Below, in pieces: positions 27,848-40,500 of a stretch of 64,000 nucleotides of DNA. Both the position numbers and the translations under genes were made by a program. The notes below the pieces were generated by a model. That model did no database searches and was not told the origin of the DNA. It saw nothing but the letters and a program-made list of their open reading frames with translations. Positions within the stretch are counted from its first letter, which is position 1, and every line of letters starts with the position of its first letter. Source of the stretch: Serilophus lunatus (lineage: Eukaryota; Chordata; Aves; Passeriformes; Eurylaimidae); the NCBI GenBank assembly GCA_013399895.1, contig VXBA01001787.1, positions 448,812 through 512,811 on the forward strand. The letters run 5' to 3'.

Positions 27848-30144
27848 CTACCAAGCCCCAGAGGGCTCTGACTGCTAATACTTCACTGGGAGCTTCATCA
27901 GGGAGCTTCACTGATCGTTTCAAAGCAGATGGGCTATTGCATTCCTAAATTCTTTAGGCCAAAAGAGAAATACCACTGAGTTGAGCGCTTTAAAAGGCTG
28001 TGCTCTGCTGCTTTTGTCCACAAATTCCTGATGGCCAGCTCACTCCTTTTATCCCACATCCAGCCACAGCTGCTGGCTGGAGGAAGAGGTTTTGAAAACC
28101 ACTCCCTGGCATCAGCGGTGCTGCTGCTCCTGGTTCTGGATGCTCCGTGGCACTTGAACCCTGCCTGGCTCCACGAGCAGACTCGGTGGTCTAGGAGAAG
28201 GATCCATATGTGTCTCCCTGCAATGAATCTGTGCCACAACACTCCTGAAATTTCCAGAGAGTCTGGTAGGTGAAATTCTTACCTTCACCAAAAGCTGCCA
28301 GGCCGAGCAAACATGCCCCTGTAGCCACCTCTAATGCCACCTCTTTGCACACACACCCATTTCTGCCACTTTATCGCACATTTTGGTAAATCAAGACAGC
28401 TGCAGGAGCCAAGTGGTGCTTTTGTGTGGCACCTGTCCCTAAAGCCACCTGCACAAGCAGGACAGTTCCATGCAGGGGAGGTGGCATCAGAGGAGTAGGT
28501 GTCCGGCAGGCTGGGAGAGCAGGGAGAAGAGGCACCTCTGGTGGAAAGCAGGGTGGATTCAAACAAACGGACAGGAGAGTCAGAAGGATGTGTGAGCTTC
28601 TCCTGGAGTGTTTCCAAGGTGTCATACTGAATAAAGGAAACCATTGGTCTTCTGTTTAATCCCAAGTGGTCTGTCTGACGTTTGCCATTATACTGTGTTC
28701 CTACGGTTGGTGCTTGGAAAGACTATGATTATCCCGCCTCAGAAAGCTGGTGAGAGAGATGGTTAAAGCAACATTTATTATTTTTTCAATGTCTGCTTGT
28801 GAAATGCTTTCTCTAGAAAATTTTCCATAGAAGTAGTGGTGCCTGAGTAGAATGAAGGATTGCAATCCTGCAAACTGAGATGCTCAGTGAATTGAACAAT
28901 GGGATTATCGGCCCCTTGTAAAAATCCAAATTTTAGTATTGCCTGAGGAACGAGGAGAGGCCTCTTCCTAGAGAGCAATATTTATGGCAATAATATGAGC
29001 AGAGGTGGAAGGCACTGCCTCATGCCAAACTAGTGGGAATCGGGATGGGAGGGAACACACAACTGCATTTGGATGAGAGTGAGTACAAAGGAAATGGTTA
29101 CAATTGTGATTTGGGAGAATGGGTGATGGTGTTAGGGAGCAGGGAGCCAGACCTCCGTTTCCTGGAGGTGTAGAAGTAAAGACGGGGTGAGAGGAAACAG
29201 GCCTGATGCTGTGCAGGGAGGTGGGTTGTGGGTGAGGCTGGTGGGGACCACAGGAGCAGGGCTTGAGGGGTGAGCAGGAGGCTGCAAAGAACAGTGGGGT
29301 GGCTGGGGTGAAAGGCTGATCAGAGCATCTCCATCTGCTTGATGCTTTCCTGGAGGCGCAGTGGCAGTCACAGCCAAGTGGGGAAGGTGTGCCAAAACAT
29401 CCAGAGGTGGGGGTGACCACCCTGTTCCATGCATAGAGGTCTAGCAGGCTGTGGATCAGCCTCCCAAGGAAACAGCAACTGCAGAGCTACTGCAGTCACT
29501 GACTCCACTCAGTGACCTCACCTGGCTTTGCAGAAGCAACACTTCCCTTTGGAAACCCCGGCCTTTACCACCACCGGGTTAAAGTATTGCATGGGCTGGA
29601 GGAAACAGTGCTGCTGAAACTGTGTAATGATCCCCCCTCTGAGCTGACACTACCTCAGCTCACTGCAGGCTTCACCTTGCAAAGCTCAACCTTTGGGAAA
29701 TGACATCTAAGTTACCACACGTCTGCTCAGAACAGACCAGCATTAAGATCGTGGTCTTTGGAATTCTTATGAAATCCATCCTTGGATTTGGCTGTTAAGC
29801 TGCAGGAAGATTTTGCTGGAGGGCTGGACATGTAGGGAGGATGGCAGGATGCGTGGCTGAGTGATGATGGTGGAGGTCCTTCCTCCTTTCAGCTCAGGAA
29901 AGAGCTACCGCCCTGGCGAAGGCTAGAGGGTGCTGTGCTGCAGGGAATGGGTGTCCTCCCTCCCTGCTCAGCATCCCTTCAAAGCCAGGTAAAAATTTGC
30001 AGGAAACGCTGCCTCTGGGCTGAGATGAAGATCAAGGTTCTGGCTGTAGTTACTAATAACCTCCAAGGCTTTTTCAGACTAGAGTAGTTCATTATTTAGC
30101 ACCCAGAAGGTGATGTAGAGAAAGGGTGGCTTTTCTCTGATGGG

Positions 30145-30295
30145 TTAAAAAGCAAACAGGAGGGGACAGAGGAAGGAGTGGGGAAAAGGAGTGAGAAAAT
30201 GGGGAACAGATCAGAAGATGAGGAAACTGAGTGGGACAAAGGCAGAAAATAGAAGGATAAAGAAAGAAAATAGAAGATGAAGCCAAGGAGAGGAT
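30145..30295. repeat. Purine-rich low-complexity tract
   Basis: About 150 bp of plus strand made mostly of A and G, with recurring GGGA, GAAAATAGAAG and AAAGAAAG words. It is low complexity rather than a clean tandem array. Confidence 0.7.
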
Positions 30296-33200
30296 CACAT
30301 CAGCTGCTGTGTCCAATTAAGGGCTTCAGATGTGCTGAATGATGTAAGGGAGATTTGCTTGGGAGAAAAATAAAGGAGCACTTCTTGCTTGCGGTGGCTG
30401 AGGCTGCAAAACCCTCGGCTGATGGGGCAGGATCAACTCCTGTTTACCCAGCTGAGGTGTGGCTAATCCTGAGCCCCACAAAGACCAGAGTTGAGGAGAG
30501 ACAGAACAGACACGGGAGACAGGGCTGTGTTTGTACAGCATCTGACAGGCAGCTGCAAGACCAGGCAAAAACACGACTTGCTCCTGAACAAGCAGCTCTG
30601 TGAGCAGATTGCTGCTCCCTGGAAAGGCTGCCAGCTAACCACAGGCAGCAGGAGTGAACGTGCCTCCTGCGTGGGGCTGCACGTGCTCTGCAAAACACAG
30701 CCCTGCCGCCCTGGAGCTGCGGCTGTGGGGTCACTGTCCTCACAGCTGGCAGAGCTGCTGTCTCTGCCTGCCTGCGGCAGGTGAGCCAAATGCGCTTGCG
30801 TTCCCAGGTCTTGCAGAAGACAACCTACCAAAAGTGAGAAGATGCAGGCATACAAAGGAGAAGGAAGAATGCACCATTTCATAGCTAAAGGGACTGCAGC
30901 TCCCTCTGGGCCATGGGAGGGTTCTCATGGTCTTTCAGGTGAGCAGTGTGTACAGCACAGTGTCTGTGCAGTCAGCCCACTCACAGAAATGAGCCACATC
31001 AGGTCCTGATGTAGGCGACCTCTCTCCTGTTTTCCACCTCGACCTGAGGTGGGGTAGCAAGGACTGGAAAGGAGTGTCTTAAACTGGGCATGGGTGACCA
31101 CACAAGCCCCTGATAACTGCCCTGGCCTCACCACATATGCCAAAGGAAGTGGTGGGGCTGCATCGGTATGTCTCTGGGGCACATCTACATGAGGCATAAA
31201 CAAACCTGTGCCAGAACATGGACCAAAAGGAATGCTCCAGGAGGATGCAAAGCCCTGTTAGGGAGCTAAGAGGAGCTGTGGAACCCACATGTTTTCACTC
31301 CCTGTGTCTTGCTCTGGTTATCTGCAGCAAGAGCCACTGGTGTTACTGCTGAGGCTGTCAGAGCAGCAGCCTATTGCCAGCTGGGAACATGTAGAGACAT
31401 AGTGCTGAAACCAGGGCTGCTTAACTCTCCAAGAACACTGGAATAATGCAGAATAGGTGGGATTTGCATCTAGTATCAGCTGGGCTATGGAGCAGGACAA
31501 AGAGGTGAGAGGAAACAGTGAAATGTGAAAAAGCCTGGAGGGGGGTTGATGACAGAAGGCAAATAGGTTCATGCTCTAATAAAGGCTCCATGAGAGGCTG
31601 GACGAAGTAATTGGTGTGATGGGAGATCTCACTGAGGAGGGGTGATTGCAGAGGACATACGGGGTATGCCTAACAGAATGGATGTCTTAAAAACAAATTA
31701 GTATAAGCTTCCTGGCAGGGAGGGAGAAATACTTGAGACTTTGCAAGGGTCTGATACAAAACTAAGCTCTAGAAAATCTTTGGAGGAAATTTATCAAGCA
31801 GCTAGGGGATGGGTGGATACCCCTACCTCTCAGGACACTCTTGTTCCTCCTAAGGAGATCTTCACTACTCTACATAGTGTGTATGGAATCTGTATAGAGA
31901 CATCTGTGGATGTGCAGAGCTATCAGCTGGCTTCTTGCCTGGGAGCTGTTGTCACTGCTGAGAAAGGAGGTAGCACAGCCCCAGGCAGATCTCTCGGGGA
32001 CAACACAGCTGCCCCGGCAGTCCCGTGGTGTCCTGTGCTCCAGCTTTGTGTCCTCTTGGGAATGTGCTGTCCTTGGGCCTGGCTACGTGCGCTTCCCCAT
32101 GGTGGGTCTGGGTGCCCTGACCGTGCAAGAGCCTGGTCAGACTATGACAATGGTTCTGACAGATGAGTTTCATTGAGGACACATGTCTGGCTTGGAGGTT
32201 GTTTTCATTTCCTTTTGAGGAAAGGAGGAGTCATGGGAGAGGAGTAACTGAGCAGCTGAGCCAGCTCTCCTGGACACAGACCACGGTGCCAAACGAGCTC
32301 TTGCTGCGGTTTCCACTGTGGCTCTGGAGGCTGTAGCCCAAGGGGCAGGAAGCGGTGGAGAAGGAGCTTCAGCCGGTGTGCTAGGAGTGCAGAATTGATC
32401 CAGATTAAATCACAAGGGAAAGGCTCTGATGGGTGATGAGATAGGGGGATGTTTGGCTCTTTGCCAGCACAGGAGCTCCTGCAGCAGCTCCAGCCGAAGC
32501 TACCAGGCACCAGAATCTTCCTCCCACAGCAGAGATCCTACAGGAGCCAATGTCCTGCATTGATGATCACCAGCCCCTCCACACAAGGGGTACAATTTGC
32601 TCCAGGTGGCCTTCAAGAGCTGTTTTGGGCTGGGGGAACCAAGGGAATAAGGAGCTGCCTTTGAGGTTTGATCACTCTGGATTCCCTGCCAAGGTCAGGT
32701 GTCTGTGTGAGAGAGAGGAAGGTATGCAGCAGCTGGTGCTTTCCTGTTACACTGCCATAGATGGCCATAGTGGCTACTGAAATCTGTCTTATAAGGCCCA
32801 AAAAATATGCCTTTCTCCAGGAAGAAGTAAATCACAGAGCTGTGGCAGTTCTCCCCTTGCCTGCCAGGTTCTGGGGGATCAGAGCAAGTGGGAGGCATGG
32901 AGCGGGGTGGGACAGGCAGAGTTCAAACCTTCTCATTATGCTCTGAGATACAGAGATCAAAAGACAACTTTACAAATTAATAAGGCCTCCACCTGGGCAG
33001 AGCCTTTCCCCAGCATAGATGGGTGGGAAGGGAGCATGCCATAATGAGCAAACTGCCTATTCTTCACCAGCCGGTAAGACAGGTTTTGGGCTCCTTGCTA
33101 ACAAACCCTGTGGCCCAGCTTGTTAGCGTTCATTAGTGTTGTTACATATTCATATAACATTAATGCCATCAGGCCCTGTGTTTAATCAGGCTGCAAGCTT

Positions 33201-36200
33201 GCCTTGAGCCTTGCAGGTCTTGAAGGACCTTCCATCAAGCTTACGCCAGAAGCACATGAACCAGATTGTTGGCTTGAGTAAGGGGTCTTGAGAGCATGAT
33301 AACAGAGTGAGGATCAGAAACCTCCCACAGAAACCTGGGTTATCAGAGGAACCTGGGTAATGAAGTTATCAAGTACACAATTTAGTGCTTTATGTCAAGG
33401 CTGTAGCTTGCCAAGAGCTTCCTGAAAAAGAACAAAAGAGCCATGGCTTATCTGCCTGTGGCATCTGCTTGGTGCTCAGTCACGGTCAGGCTGCTCTCAG
33501 CTAATCCATAAGCGGTTTCGATTGTGCATCATGGTGTACCACGGGGTGTTGTCTCCTGTTACCCGATAGATGCTTCCAAGCTACAGGCTAGAGAGGGGCA
33601 AGGCCAAGTCTGGGGTGTGGGCTCTGCTCCATCTATCCCAGGCAGTGCTCTGAGACAGGCACCACAGGGAACCATCACTCAGGCTAGTGGTTGGTGCCGA
33701 TCCATCATCAGGATATTTCCCAGGGTAGTTCCTGCTGTAGCATATATGAATGACATTTGGAAATGGTGCCGTTACCCCTGGGTGATGAGGAAGTGTGTGT
33801 AAGAGGCCACATGCCTAGTTTTTGGATGGACAAAATAAAGATACATGTCCTTCCCTCAAGCCCCTCTAGCCCTTGGTTTCCCATCTGTCAAATGAAGATA
33901 AAGGCAACACCTTTTCTGTTGAAGATAAGCACGGATAAATCCTTAAAAACTGCAAAGGATTCAGAGAAGGGGGTTATATAAAGGTGCTTATATTAAGTAC
34001 CTTACACAGAGACACCAGCTCTAAGCTGGGTATAATCTTGTTTATTTAGGTTAGAGCAAAGGACTTGAAGTTAAACTGGCTGGGATCTCATCTGAGCTTC
34101 ACAGGATCAGCGGTAGGCAGCGGAGCAAAACTAGGGGACAGTGCTGCCCTTTGCCTTCTTCCTTTTAAATCAGAAAGTTTTAGATACCCTGAAGGACAAT
34201 TAATAGTTGTACAGAGCTTTCCAGACCCTAAGGAAATCCAGTATCTAGGTTTTTTTGGATAGTCCTGAAGTTCCTGACTCTTAACCATCCGCATCCCTAA
34301 ATGTACAGTCTCTGTTTAAGGAAACTGTTGCCCTTTTGGTGGAAAGTGCAGACAGTGTGAAAGCTTTTTTCACTCTAAAAACTAAACAGGAAGTCCAGCT
34401 GCATGCAAGGGTTGTCCAGGCCAGTGGATGTCTTCTGCAACTGTTGGAAACTACTTGCTGGCAGGCTGGTGGGCAGTGACGCTGGCTGAGGCTGCAAGAG
34501 GTTAGAGATGCAGGCACAAGCCCTGGGTTATCCTGTTATAGGAATTAGGAGCAGATTGGGGCTTAATCCACTGCTAGGGTGCTGCAGATCATTTCTTCTT
34601 CCTGCTTGGAGTAGCTGACACATGTTGCAGGATGGGAGGCTTGATCCCATGGGGCAGGAATCCCGTGCTGTGTCCTGGACCGCAGCTTTGGACTCTAGGA
34701 AACAGCCATGCCTGCAAGGAATAGGGCTGGCTACCTCTGCCGGGGGGTTATTTTGGCTCTGGAAGGTGTGGTGAGGGAAGAAAGCCATGTTGAAAGAAGG
34801 GCTGTGGGAGCGTTTTGGGTGGCAAATCCCTCCAGGGTGTAACGACTGACTTTCTTTTGAGATAAACCTAAGTCAGTGAACTCCTTTATAGAACAGATAG
34901 TTCAAACAATAGGAGCTGCTACCAGAAAAAGATCCATGCAAGAGCTGAGCCGGACTCTGCTGGGGGTGGGAGTGGTGTCTTTGCTGCCTGATGGTGGGGA
35001 GGAGAGATCCCGTGGTTCAGAGTGTCTGAGAGGGAGTGGAGGGAAGGAACACAAAACTGTGCTGATACCTGATCCATCCTCGCATACTCATCGGCCTTGA
35101 AGAGCACCCTGGCCAGTTTTATGGTGGATGGGGGCTTTATACTTGAGCAAGGGGCATGCTGTGTATTGTTTGCCTTCCTTGTTCACAGGAAGACACCTTT
35201 GTATAAGCTGTAAATTAAAGAAGATTGCATCAGACAAATGAGTGGCCCCATCACGTATTTTCCTCTTTATCACTCCAGCTACGGGAACTAGGCTATCTGC
35301 TATCAGCACAGCTTGGAAAGAGTTGTAGCACAGCAAAGCCTGGCAGATCTCCATGCAGAAGAAACCAAACCCAGTGGTAAATCCTGCAATAACAAGGCCT
35401 AAGTAGTCCCTGCAGAAGGGAGCGAAATTATGCCTGACCTTCGACCTACCCAACTCTTTCAAGTAGAACCACCCCTTGTGAAAACTGGGCGGCTGTGTGG
35501 GCCCAGGCATGGTGTTCACTTGTGGGAGCTGTCTCCATTCCTCCTTGCTTCTCTGTCCTTGACAGGTTGTTTCTGCCTCTTCTCTGCCTCCCATAGCCAG
35601 AGCTTCCCTCTGCCAGCTGGGACATCACAGACTCTTCCCAACCCTGTTTTCTCATTGGGATGCCCCTCTTCATTGCAGGTCTCCATTCAAAGAGCCACTG
35701 GTTCCTGCAGGAAACACTGTCCCTGTGGAAAGCACTGCTCCACCTGACCTCCACCACTTGCTTTTTAATATCCTTTCCCATGCGCTTTCCTCAGGACATC
35801 GGCATTCATGCCTCTGGGGACATAAGGAAAACATTTTGCTTTCTGTTTTTAGAGAGGCTGACGCTTTTTCTGCAGCTCCCTCTGGGTCTTGCATTCTCTC
35901 TGAGGCTAATCCAGGCAGTAGCCCCTCAAAAGGCCAAACAAATATCCTTGTCCTAGTTCCTTGTGCACAGCCCTGGGAATCTTGCCCTGCACTCTCCTCC
36001 TCCTGACCTTGTTTTTCTCAGAACACCACAGCAGTAATTACCCTGAGGTTGAAGGGTTGTTCGAAAGCAAGTACTGTGTCTTGTTTGCTCCCTTCTTTCC
36101 AGCTGCTGTTTCTCCCTACACTGGAGTTAAATTCTACCTGGAGTTTCCTTTGTGTTGTTATTAATTAAAGGAAACACCACCAGCAAGGGTGGTGTGTGTG

Positions 36201-37299
36201 GGTGGGAATACGTGTCCAGTTCCATGTGTTCATCACGGCCTGGTGCTCTGATAAATCACCAGGATAGCTGGACTTGCTGGCAGGTCTGTCCCTGGCATGT
36301 CGCTCCCAGTCTGGGTGCTCTCATGGGCACTGGTTGACTGTCTGAGAAAAGCATTAGCTGGACACTGCAGTGGAGTGGAAAGACTGGTCAAAGAGCATGG
36401 CAGGCTGGGCTGCTTGGCTCACAGCTGCATTGCCAAAGCCAGAAATGTAGCAACACTTGGGCAGAGTCAACACATAAATAGGAGCAGCCCAAGTGTCTGA
36501 GGTGGGTTAGTTGATGCTGAAATGGAGGGTTTTGCAAGAAGAGATAAAATCAACTTCGCATTGAGGAGGAGGAGGCCTTTCCATTATCGGGGTCAAGTGG
36601 CCTAGCATTCCTGTGCTAGGCAGTGCTCTTTTCCAAAGAATTTGTTGCTGAATATGGATTTAGTGTGAATATGCTTTGGTTTCCAGGGTTAAATAAATTT
36701 CTGCTTTCCAGGGCAGAACTCTCCACATGGCACCAGTTCCTCTCAAGAGAGCTTTTGCAGCCCTTGGTGGACAGGCACAGCTCAAAGAGGAGCTGGTTTG
36801 CGGTTAAACCAGTGTAGCTGTGGTGTGGTGCTTTGGGCAGAGAGCTGTGATGTCCCTCCCAGTCCCTTTCCTGTGTACACCCCATGCCGCTGGCATGCTG
36901 GATGACAAGGGTGGCTCAGGGCACTCGTGTTCCCTGTCCGGCAGAGGGGAAGCCTTCTTCAGCTTTTACCCAACCAAGGGAGCGAAGAGTGGGGTTTGTA
37001 CTGTAAAACAGCTCTTCCTCCAGCCAAATATTGGCAGCTCCCTCCCAAGGACATCCAGGCCCACCTCTGCACCCTCTGCCTGCCAGCCAGGGTCGAAACC
37101 CATGGTCACTGCCAGGCTCAGGAAGTCTCCACTGGCCACCCGAGGGCTAAACTCTGGCGTGGGGCGAAGCCAGCGCACCCCTCCCACCGGAGCATCACCA
37201 GTGTGGCCGTGGTAGCGCTCACTTCCAGGCTAATGGGTCCCTTTGGCTTTGAATCCCCAACCCTCTCTCTCTCGCCCTTCCCCTACCTGCCTGCACCAT

Positions 37300-37499
37300 G
37301 CACCCCGTGCTGCCTGCTCCCCCCGGGGGTGCGGACCCTCGGTGGGGCAGTGCCTGGCGGGGCCGGTCCCGCCCCGGGGGCGGGCGGGGGAGCACGTGGG
37401 GCCGCCGGGCCGGGCTGAGTCACTGCCCGCCCCAAGCCCCGCGGCGGAGCGGAGCAGCTCGGCGGGGATCGCGCGGCTCGGCGCGGCTCGGCACGCAAC
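37300..37499 (+). promoter_or_regulatory. MFGE8: MFGE8 CpG-island promoter and 5' UTR
   Basis: GC-rich sequence directly upstream of the MFGE8 start codon. It contains GGGGCGG-type Sp1 boxes, an E-box CACGTG at 37393-37398 and a perfect AP-1 site TGAGTCA at 37416-37422. No TATA box is seen. The start site is probably between about 37425 and 37470, giving a short 5' UTR. The site matches are direct; their use is inferred. Confidence 0.65.
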
Positions 37500-37572
37500 A
37501 TGAGAGTGGCGAGGCTGTTGCGGTTGTCGTTCGTCGTGTTGCTGGGGTTCCCGCTGCTGCTGCTCGTGTCCG
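37500..37572 (+). CDS. MFGE8: MFGE8 exon 1, signal peptide
   Basis: ATG at 37500 has A at -3. It encodes MRVARLLRLSF followed by a Val/Leu-rich hydrophobic core, a typical cleavable signal. The donor GTGAGT begins at 37573 and one base of the next codon is left over. Confidence 0.92.
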
Positions 37573-40500
37573 GTGAGTGGCGGGGAGCCGGGGAGAGCCC
37601 GGGATGCTGGGGATCCGGAGTGCAGGAAACCTGGCTGCCAGGGACCGTGGGGTGCTGGGGTGCCGGAAATCAGGAGTACAAGGGAGCCAGAGTGCCGAGG
37701 AGACTGAGGTGCTGGGGATCCGGAGTACTGGAGATCTAGAATTCAAGGTTGCCCGGTGTGCCGAGAATCCGCGGTGCGGGGGAGCGTGAATAGCAGGGGA
37801 TCCAGAGTGCAGGGGATCGCGGGATGCTGGGGATCTGGAGTGCAAGGGATCTGGAGTACAGGGGATCCAGGGTGCAGGGGTTGTCCCATGTGCAGGGGAA
37901 GCCGAAATGCCGAGGATTCGCGCTGCAGGAGATCCTGGATGCCGAGCGAGAGGATCTGGGGCGCAGGGTGAGCGGATCCCGACTGCCGGGTGTGGGGTGC
38001 AGGGGTGCGAATGAGACGGTTCGCAGCCCCAGGGCTGCAGCTGCAGGAGCAGAGGAACTCGGGTCCGTGGCCCCGTCCTTGCTCCCAAGCCGCGGGAGTC
38101 GCTCAGCCGAGAGTCGCCCAGCCGGGAGTCGCTCGGCCGGGCTGTCCCGTGTCTCAGGCTCAGATAACCGTGCCCGCAATGTAAACAACGTCCCTGGGAG
38201 CGCCTGGTACCGCGCGCCCGGCTGGCCTGGCCGGGGGGACCCCCGGGAGTAGCAGCACCGTCATCACCCTCTGGGTCGTGTCTGGGGCAGTTGACTCCGA
38301 AAGGGATGGACGAGACCAGAAAAAAGGGGAGCAAAGCCCAAGTGGCGACTCCAGACGAGGGGACAAAGGGCAGCAGGAGGGGATGAGGAAGGCCTTGTTT
38401 GTATTCTCTCTCCCTGGGTTGAAGTGCCGGTTTTGCCCTGACCTCCCCCAGCCCTGTTGGGATGAGCTGTCCCAGTATTTGGAGGATGTTATTTTTGCCT
38501 TCCAGCCAGTCTGTGGGTTCATATAAGCAAACATTTCCAAGAGCAGTGGCTGATCTTTGTTGCCTTGGTTCCTGAGTGTTCAACGTGTGACAGCTCTGTG
38601 TCTGAGCAGAGATAAATGTGTGTGTGGAGGACGGAGATGCTGAACTGCTCCGAAACTAGGCCCAAAACAGCCCAGAAACAGGAGCATCCAAAACTGCTTG
38701 CTGCAGTGGAAAATGTGACCTGTGTGCTTTGCTGCTAGGCAGGGGGCTGGCTACCAAGTCCCACCATGTAAGGGATTATTCCTGGGAGAGGATAAAAGGG
38801 AGTCTAATTACTTGGAATAACTAAAGTATAAAACTGGGACCCCTCCTGTCTTGATCCTGGGAGGAGCCCTTGCTTCTTTGCTGCTGTGTCCCACCCCAGG
38901 CACTCCTGCACTGGAGGCAGTGAGGATGCTGGGGAGGACATGTTCCCTTCCTTGATGCTCTGTGCCTGGGGAAGCAGCCAACTCCCACTGCCGAACCGAA
39001 GTAGCTGTGTGTGCATGGCCTTGGCTGGCTGCTGGGACAGATCCTTGGGATAGGGTGGTTGGATGTGTCTGAGACCTTCAGTGAGGTGTGGGGCAAAGGC
39101 ATCCCCTTGTATCATCAGGAGCCCTCTCCTCCCATGGTGTAGCTCATGGCAGCGCATTGATGGAGCATGAGGTCATGCAGAACAGGCTGGGCAGTGCAGG
39201 CAGTGACTTGAACCAGTGCCCAAGTTTTTCTGCCTCCTGAGGCTGGGCTAAGGGAGCTACAGCATCTTTTTGAAACCTTCACCTGATGCTGGCCTGTCTG
39301 CCATCAGTGTGTACCCTACAGATGTGGAGTGTCAGGAAGAGTAGGATTAACTCAAAGGAGTCCTGCTATTACAGGACTAATGAGTAGGAGCTCACTGAAT
39401 AGTAGCTTAGGCTAATGAGAACTGTGCTGTTTGGTGTGGGTCTGGGCAGGGAGCCCGCAGCTCATTAACTTCTACCTTCTCCAGGTCATGCAGGTAGTGA
39501 AGGGTTATTCCTGGGTCTCCCAACTGGGTTCAGCCCTTGCTCTGACTCCTGCAGCGTGGCAGAGAGGAGCCTGGCATCAAGGGATGTGCTGTCCTAGTAC
39601 TTGGTGAGGAGTTACTGAGGCTTTCAGCCAGTTCTGTGGAAATCTAGTGTAGGTTTATGGAGAGTGTTGCCATCTTGCAGCTTTTAGGGCAGCATTAATT
39701 AAAGGTGGGAGGAATTTCAACTCAGCTCTTGCAATCTGATTCAGTCCTGCAATGGGGAGCAGAAGGTTGATGGGTGTGGTGGGTTGACTTCCTTTACTCC
39801 CCTCCTCAACAGGACAGGGTTGGGAAAAGAAGAAAAAGATCCAGCATGAGTCCTTCCCATGGGCTACAGTTCTTTATGATCTGCTCTGGTAAGGGTCTGT
39901 GAGGAAGAGATTGCTCCAACTCAGCATACTCTGTGAGCTGCAGTGTTGATATCTTTTCCCCTTTGGTCCTTCACAGGCTGCAGGGAGACAGGTCTTCTCC
40001 ATGGGCTGCAGCGGAATCTCTGCTCTAGCACCTGGAGCACTCCTTCCTTTCCTTATTCTCTGCTGGGGGTGTCTGCAGGGCTGTTTCTGTCACATTTTTC
40101 TCACTCCTCACCCACAGCTGCTGCACAGTATTTTTCACATTCTCTTGGGTATATTATCACAGAAGCAATCCCAGCATTGGTAATGGGCAGGTTTGGACAG
40201 CAGAGGATCTGTTTCAGCATTGACTGGGACTGGCTGTCTCCAATGGGAGCAGCTCCTGCTGTCCTCTTGCAGAAGCCACTCTTGCAGCCCCCTGCCACCA
40301 GCACCTTGCCAAGTAAACCCTATACCATGGGAGATGCTGGAGATGGATGAACAGTCAGAGGAGATGGTGCAGTCCTACCAGTGCCCCGGGGGAACCTGCC
40401 TTTGAGCTGGGGATTCCTCGTGGGAGCTGCTTGGAGAGTGATGAAAGTCTGGCAGACGTCCTGCAGGGATGGACCCTGTGCTACCTGCCTGCATGTCTCC

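Larger units (their letters stand above)
25181..37120. other. Intergenic region between ABHD2 and MFGE8 promoters
   Basis: About 12 kb between two divergent promoters. I see no conserved coding exon. Open frames of 100-200 codons occur on both strands (for example 26997-27596 and 35088-35594, both minus) but resemble no family I know. The interval has a TTTG repeat at 27822-27847 and a purine-rich tract near 30145-30295. It could hold regulatory elements for either gene, which sequence alone does not show. Confidence 0.7.
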
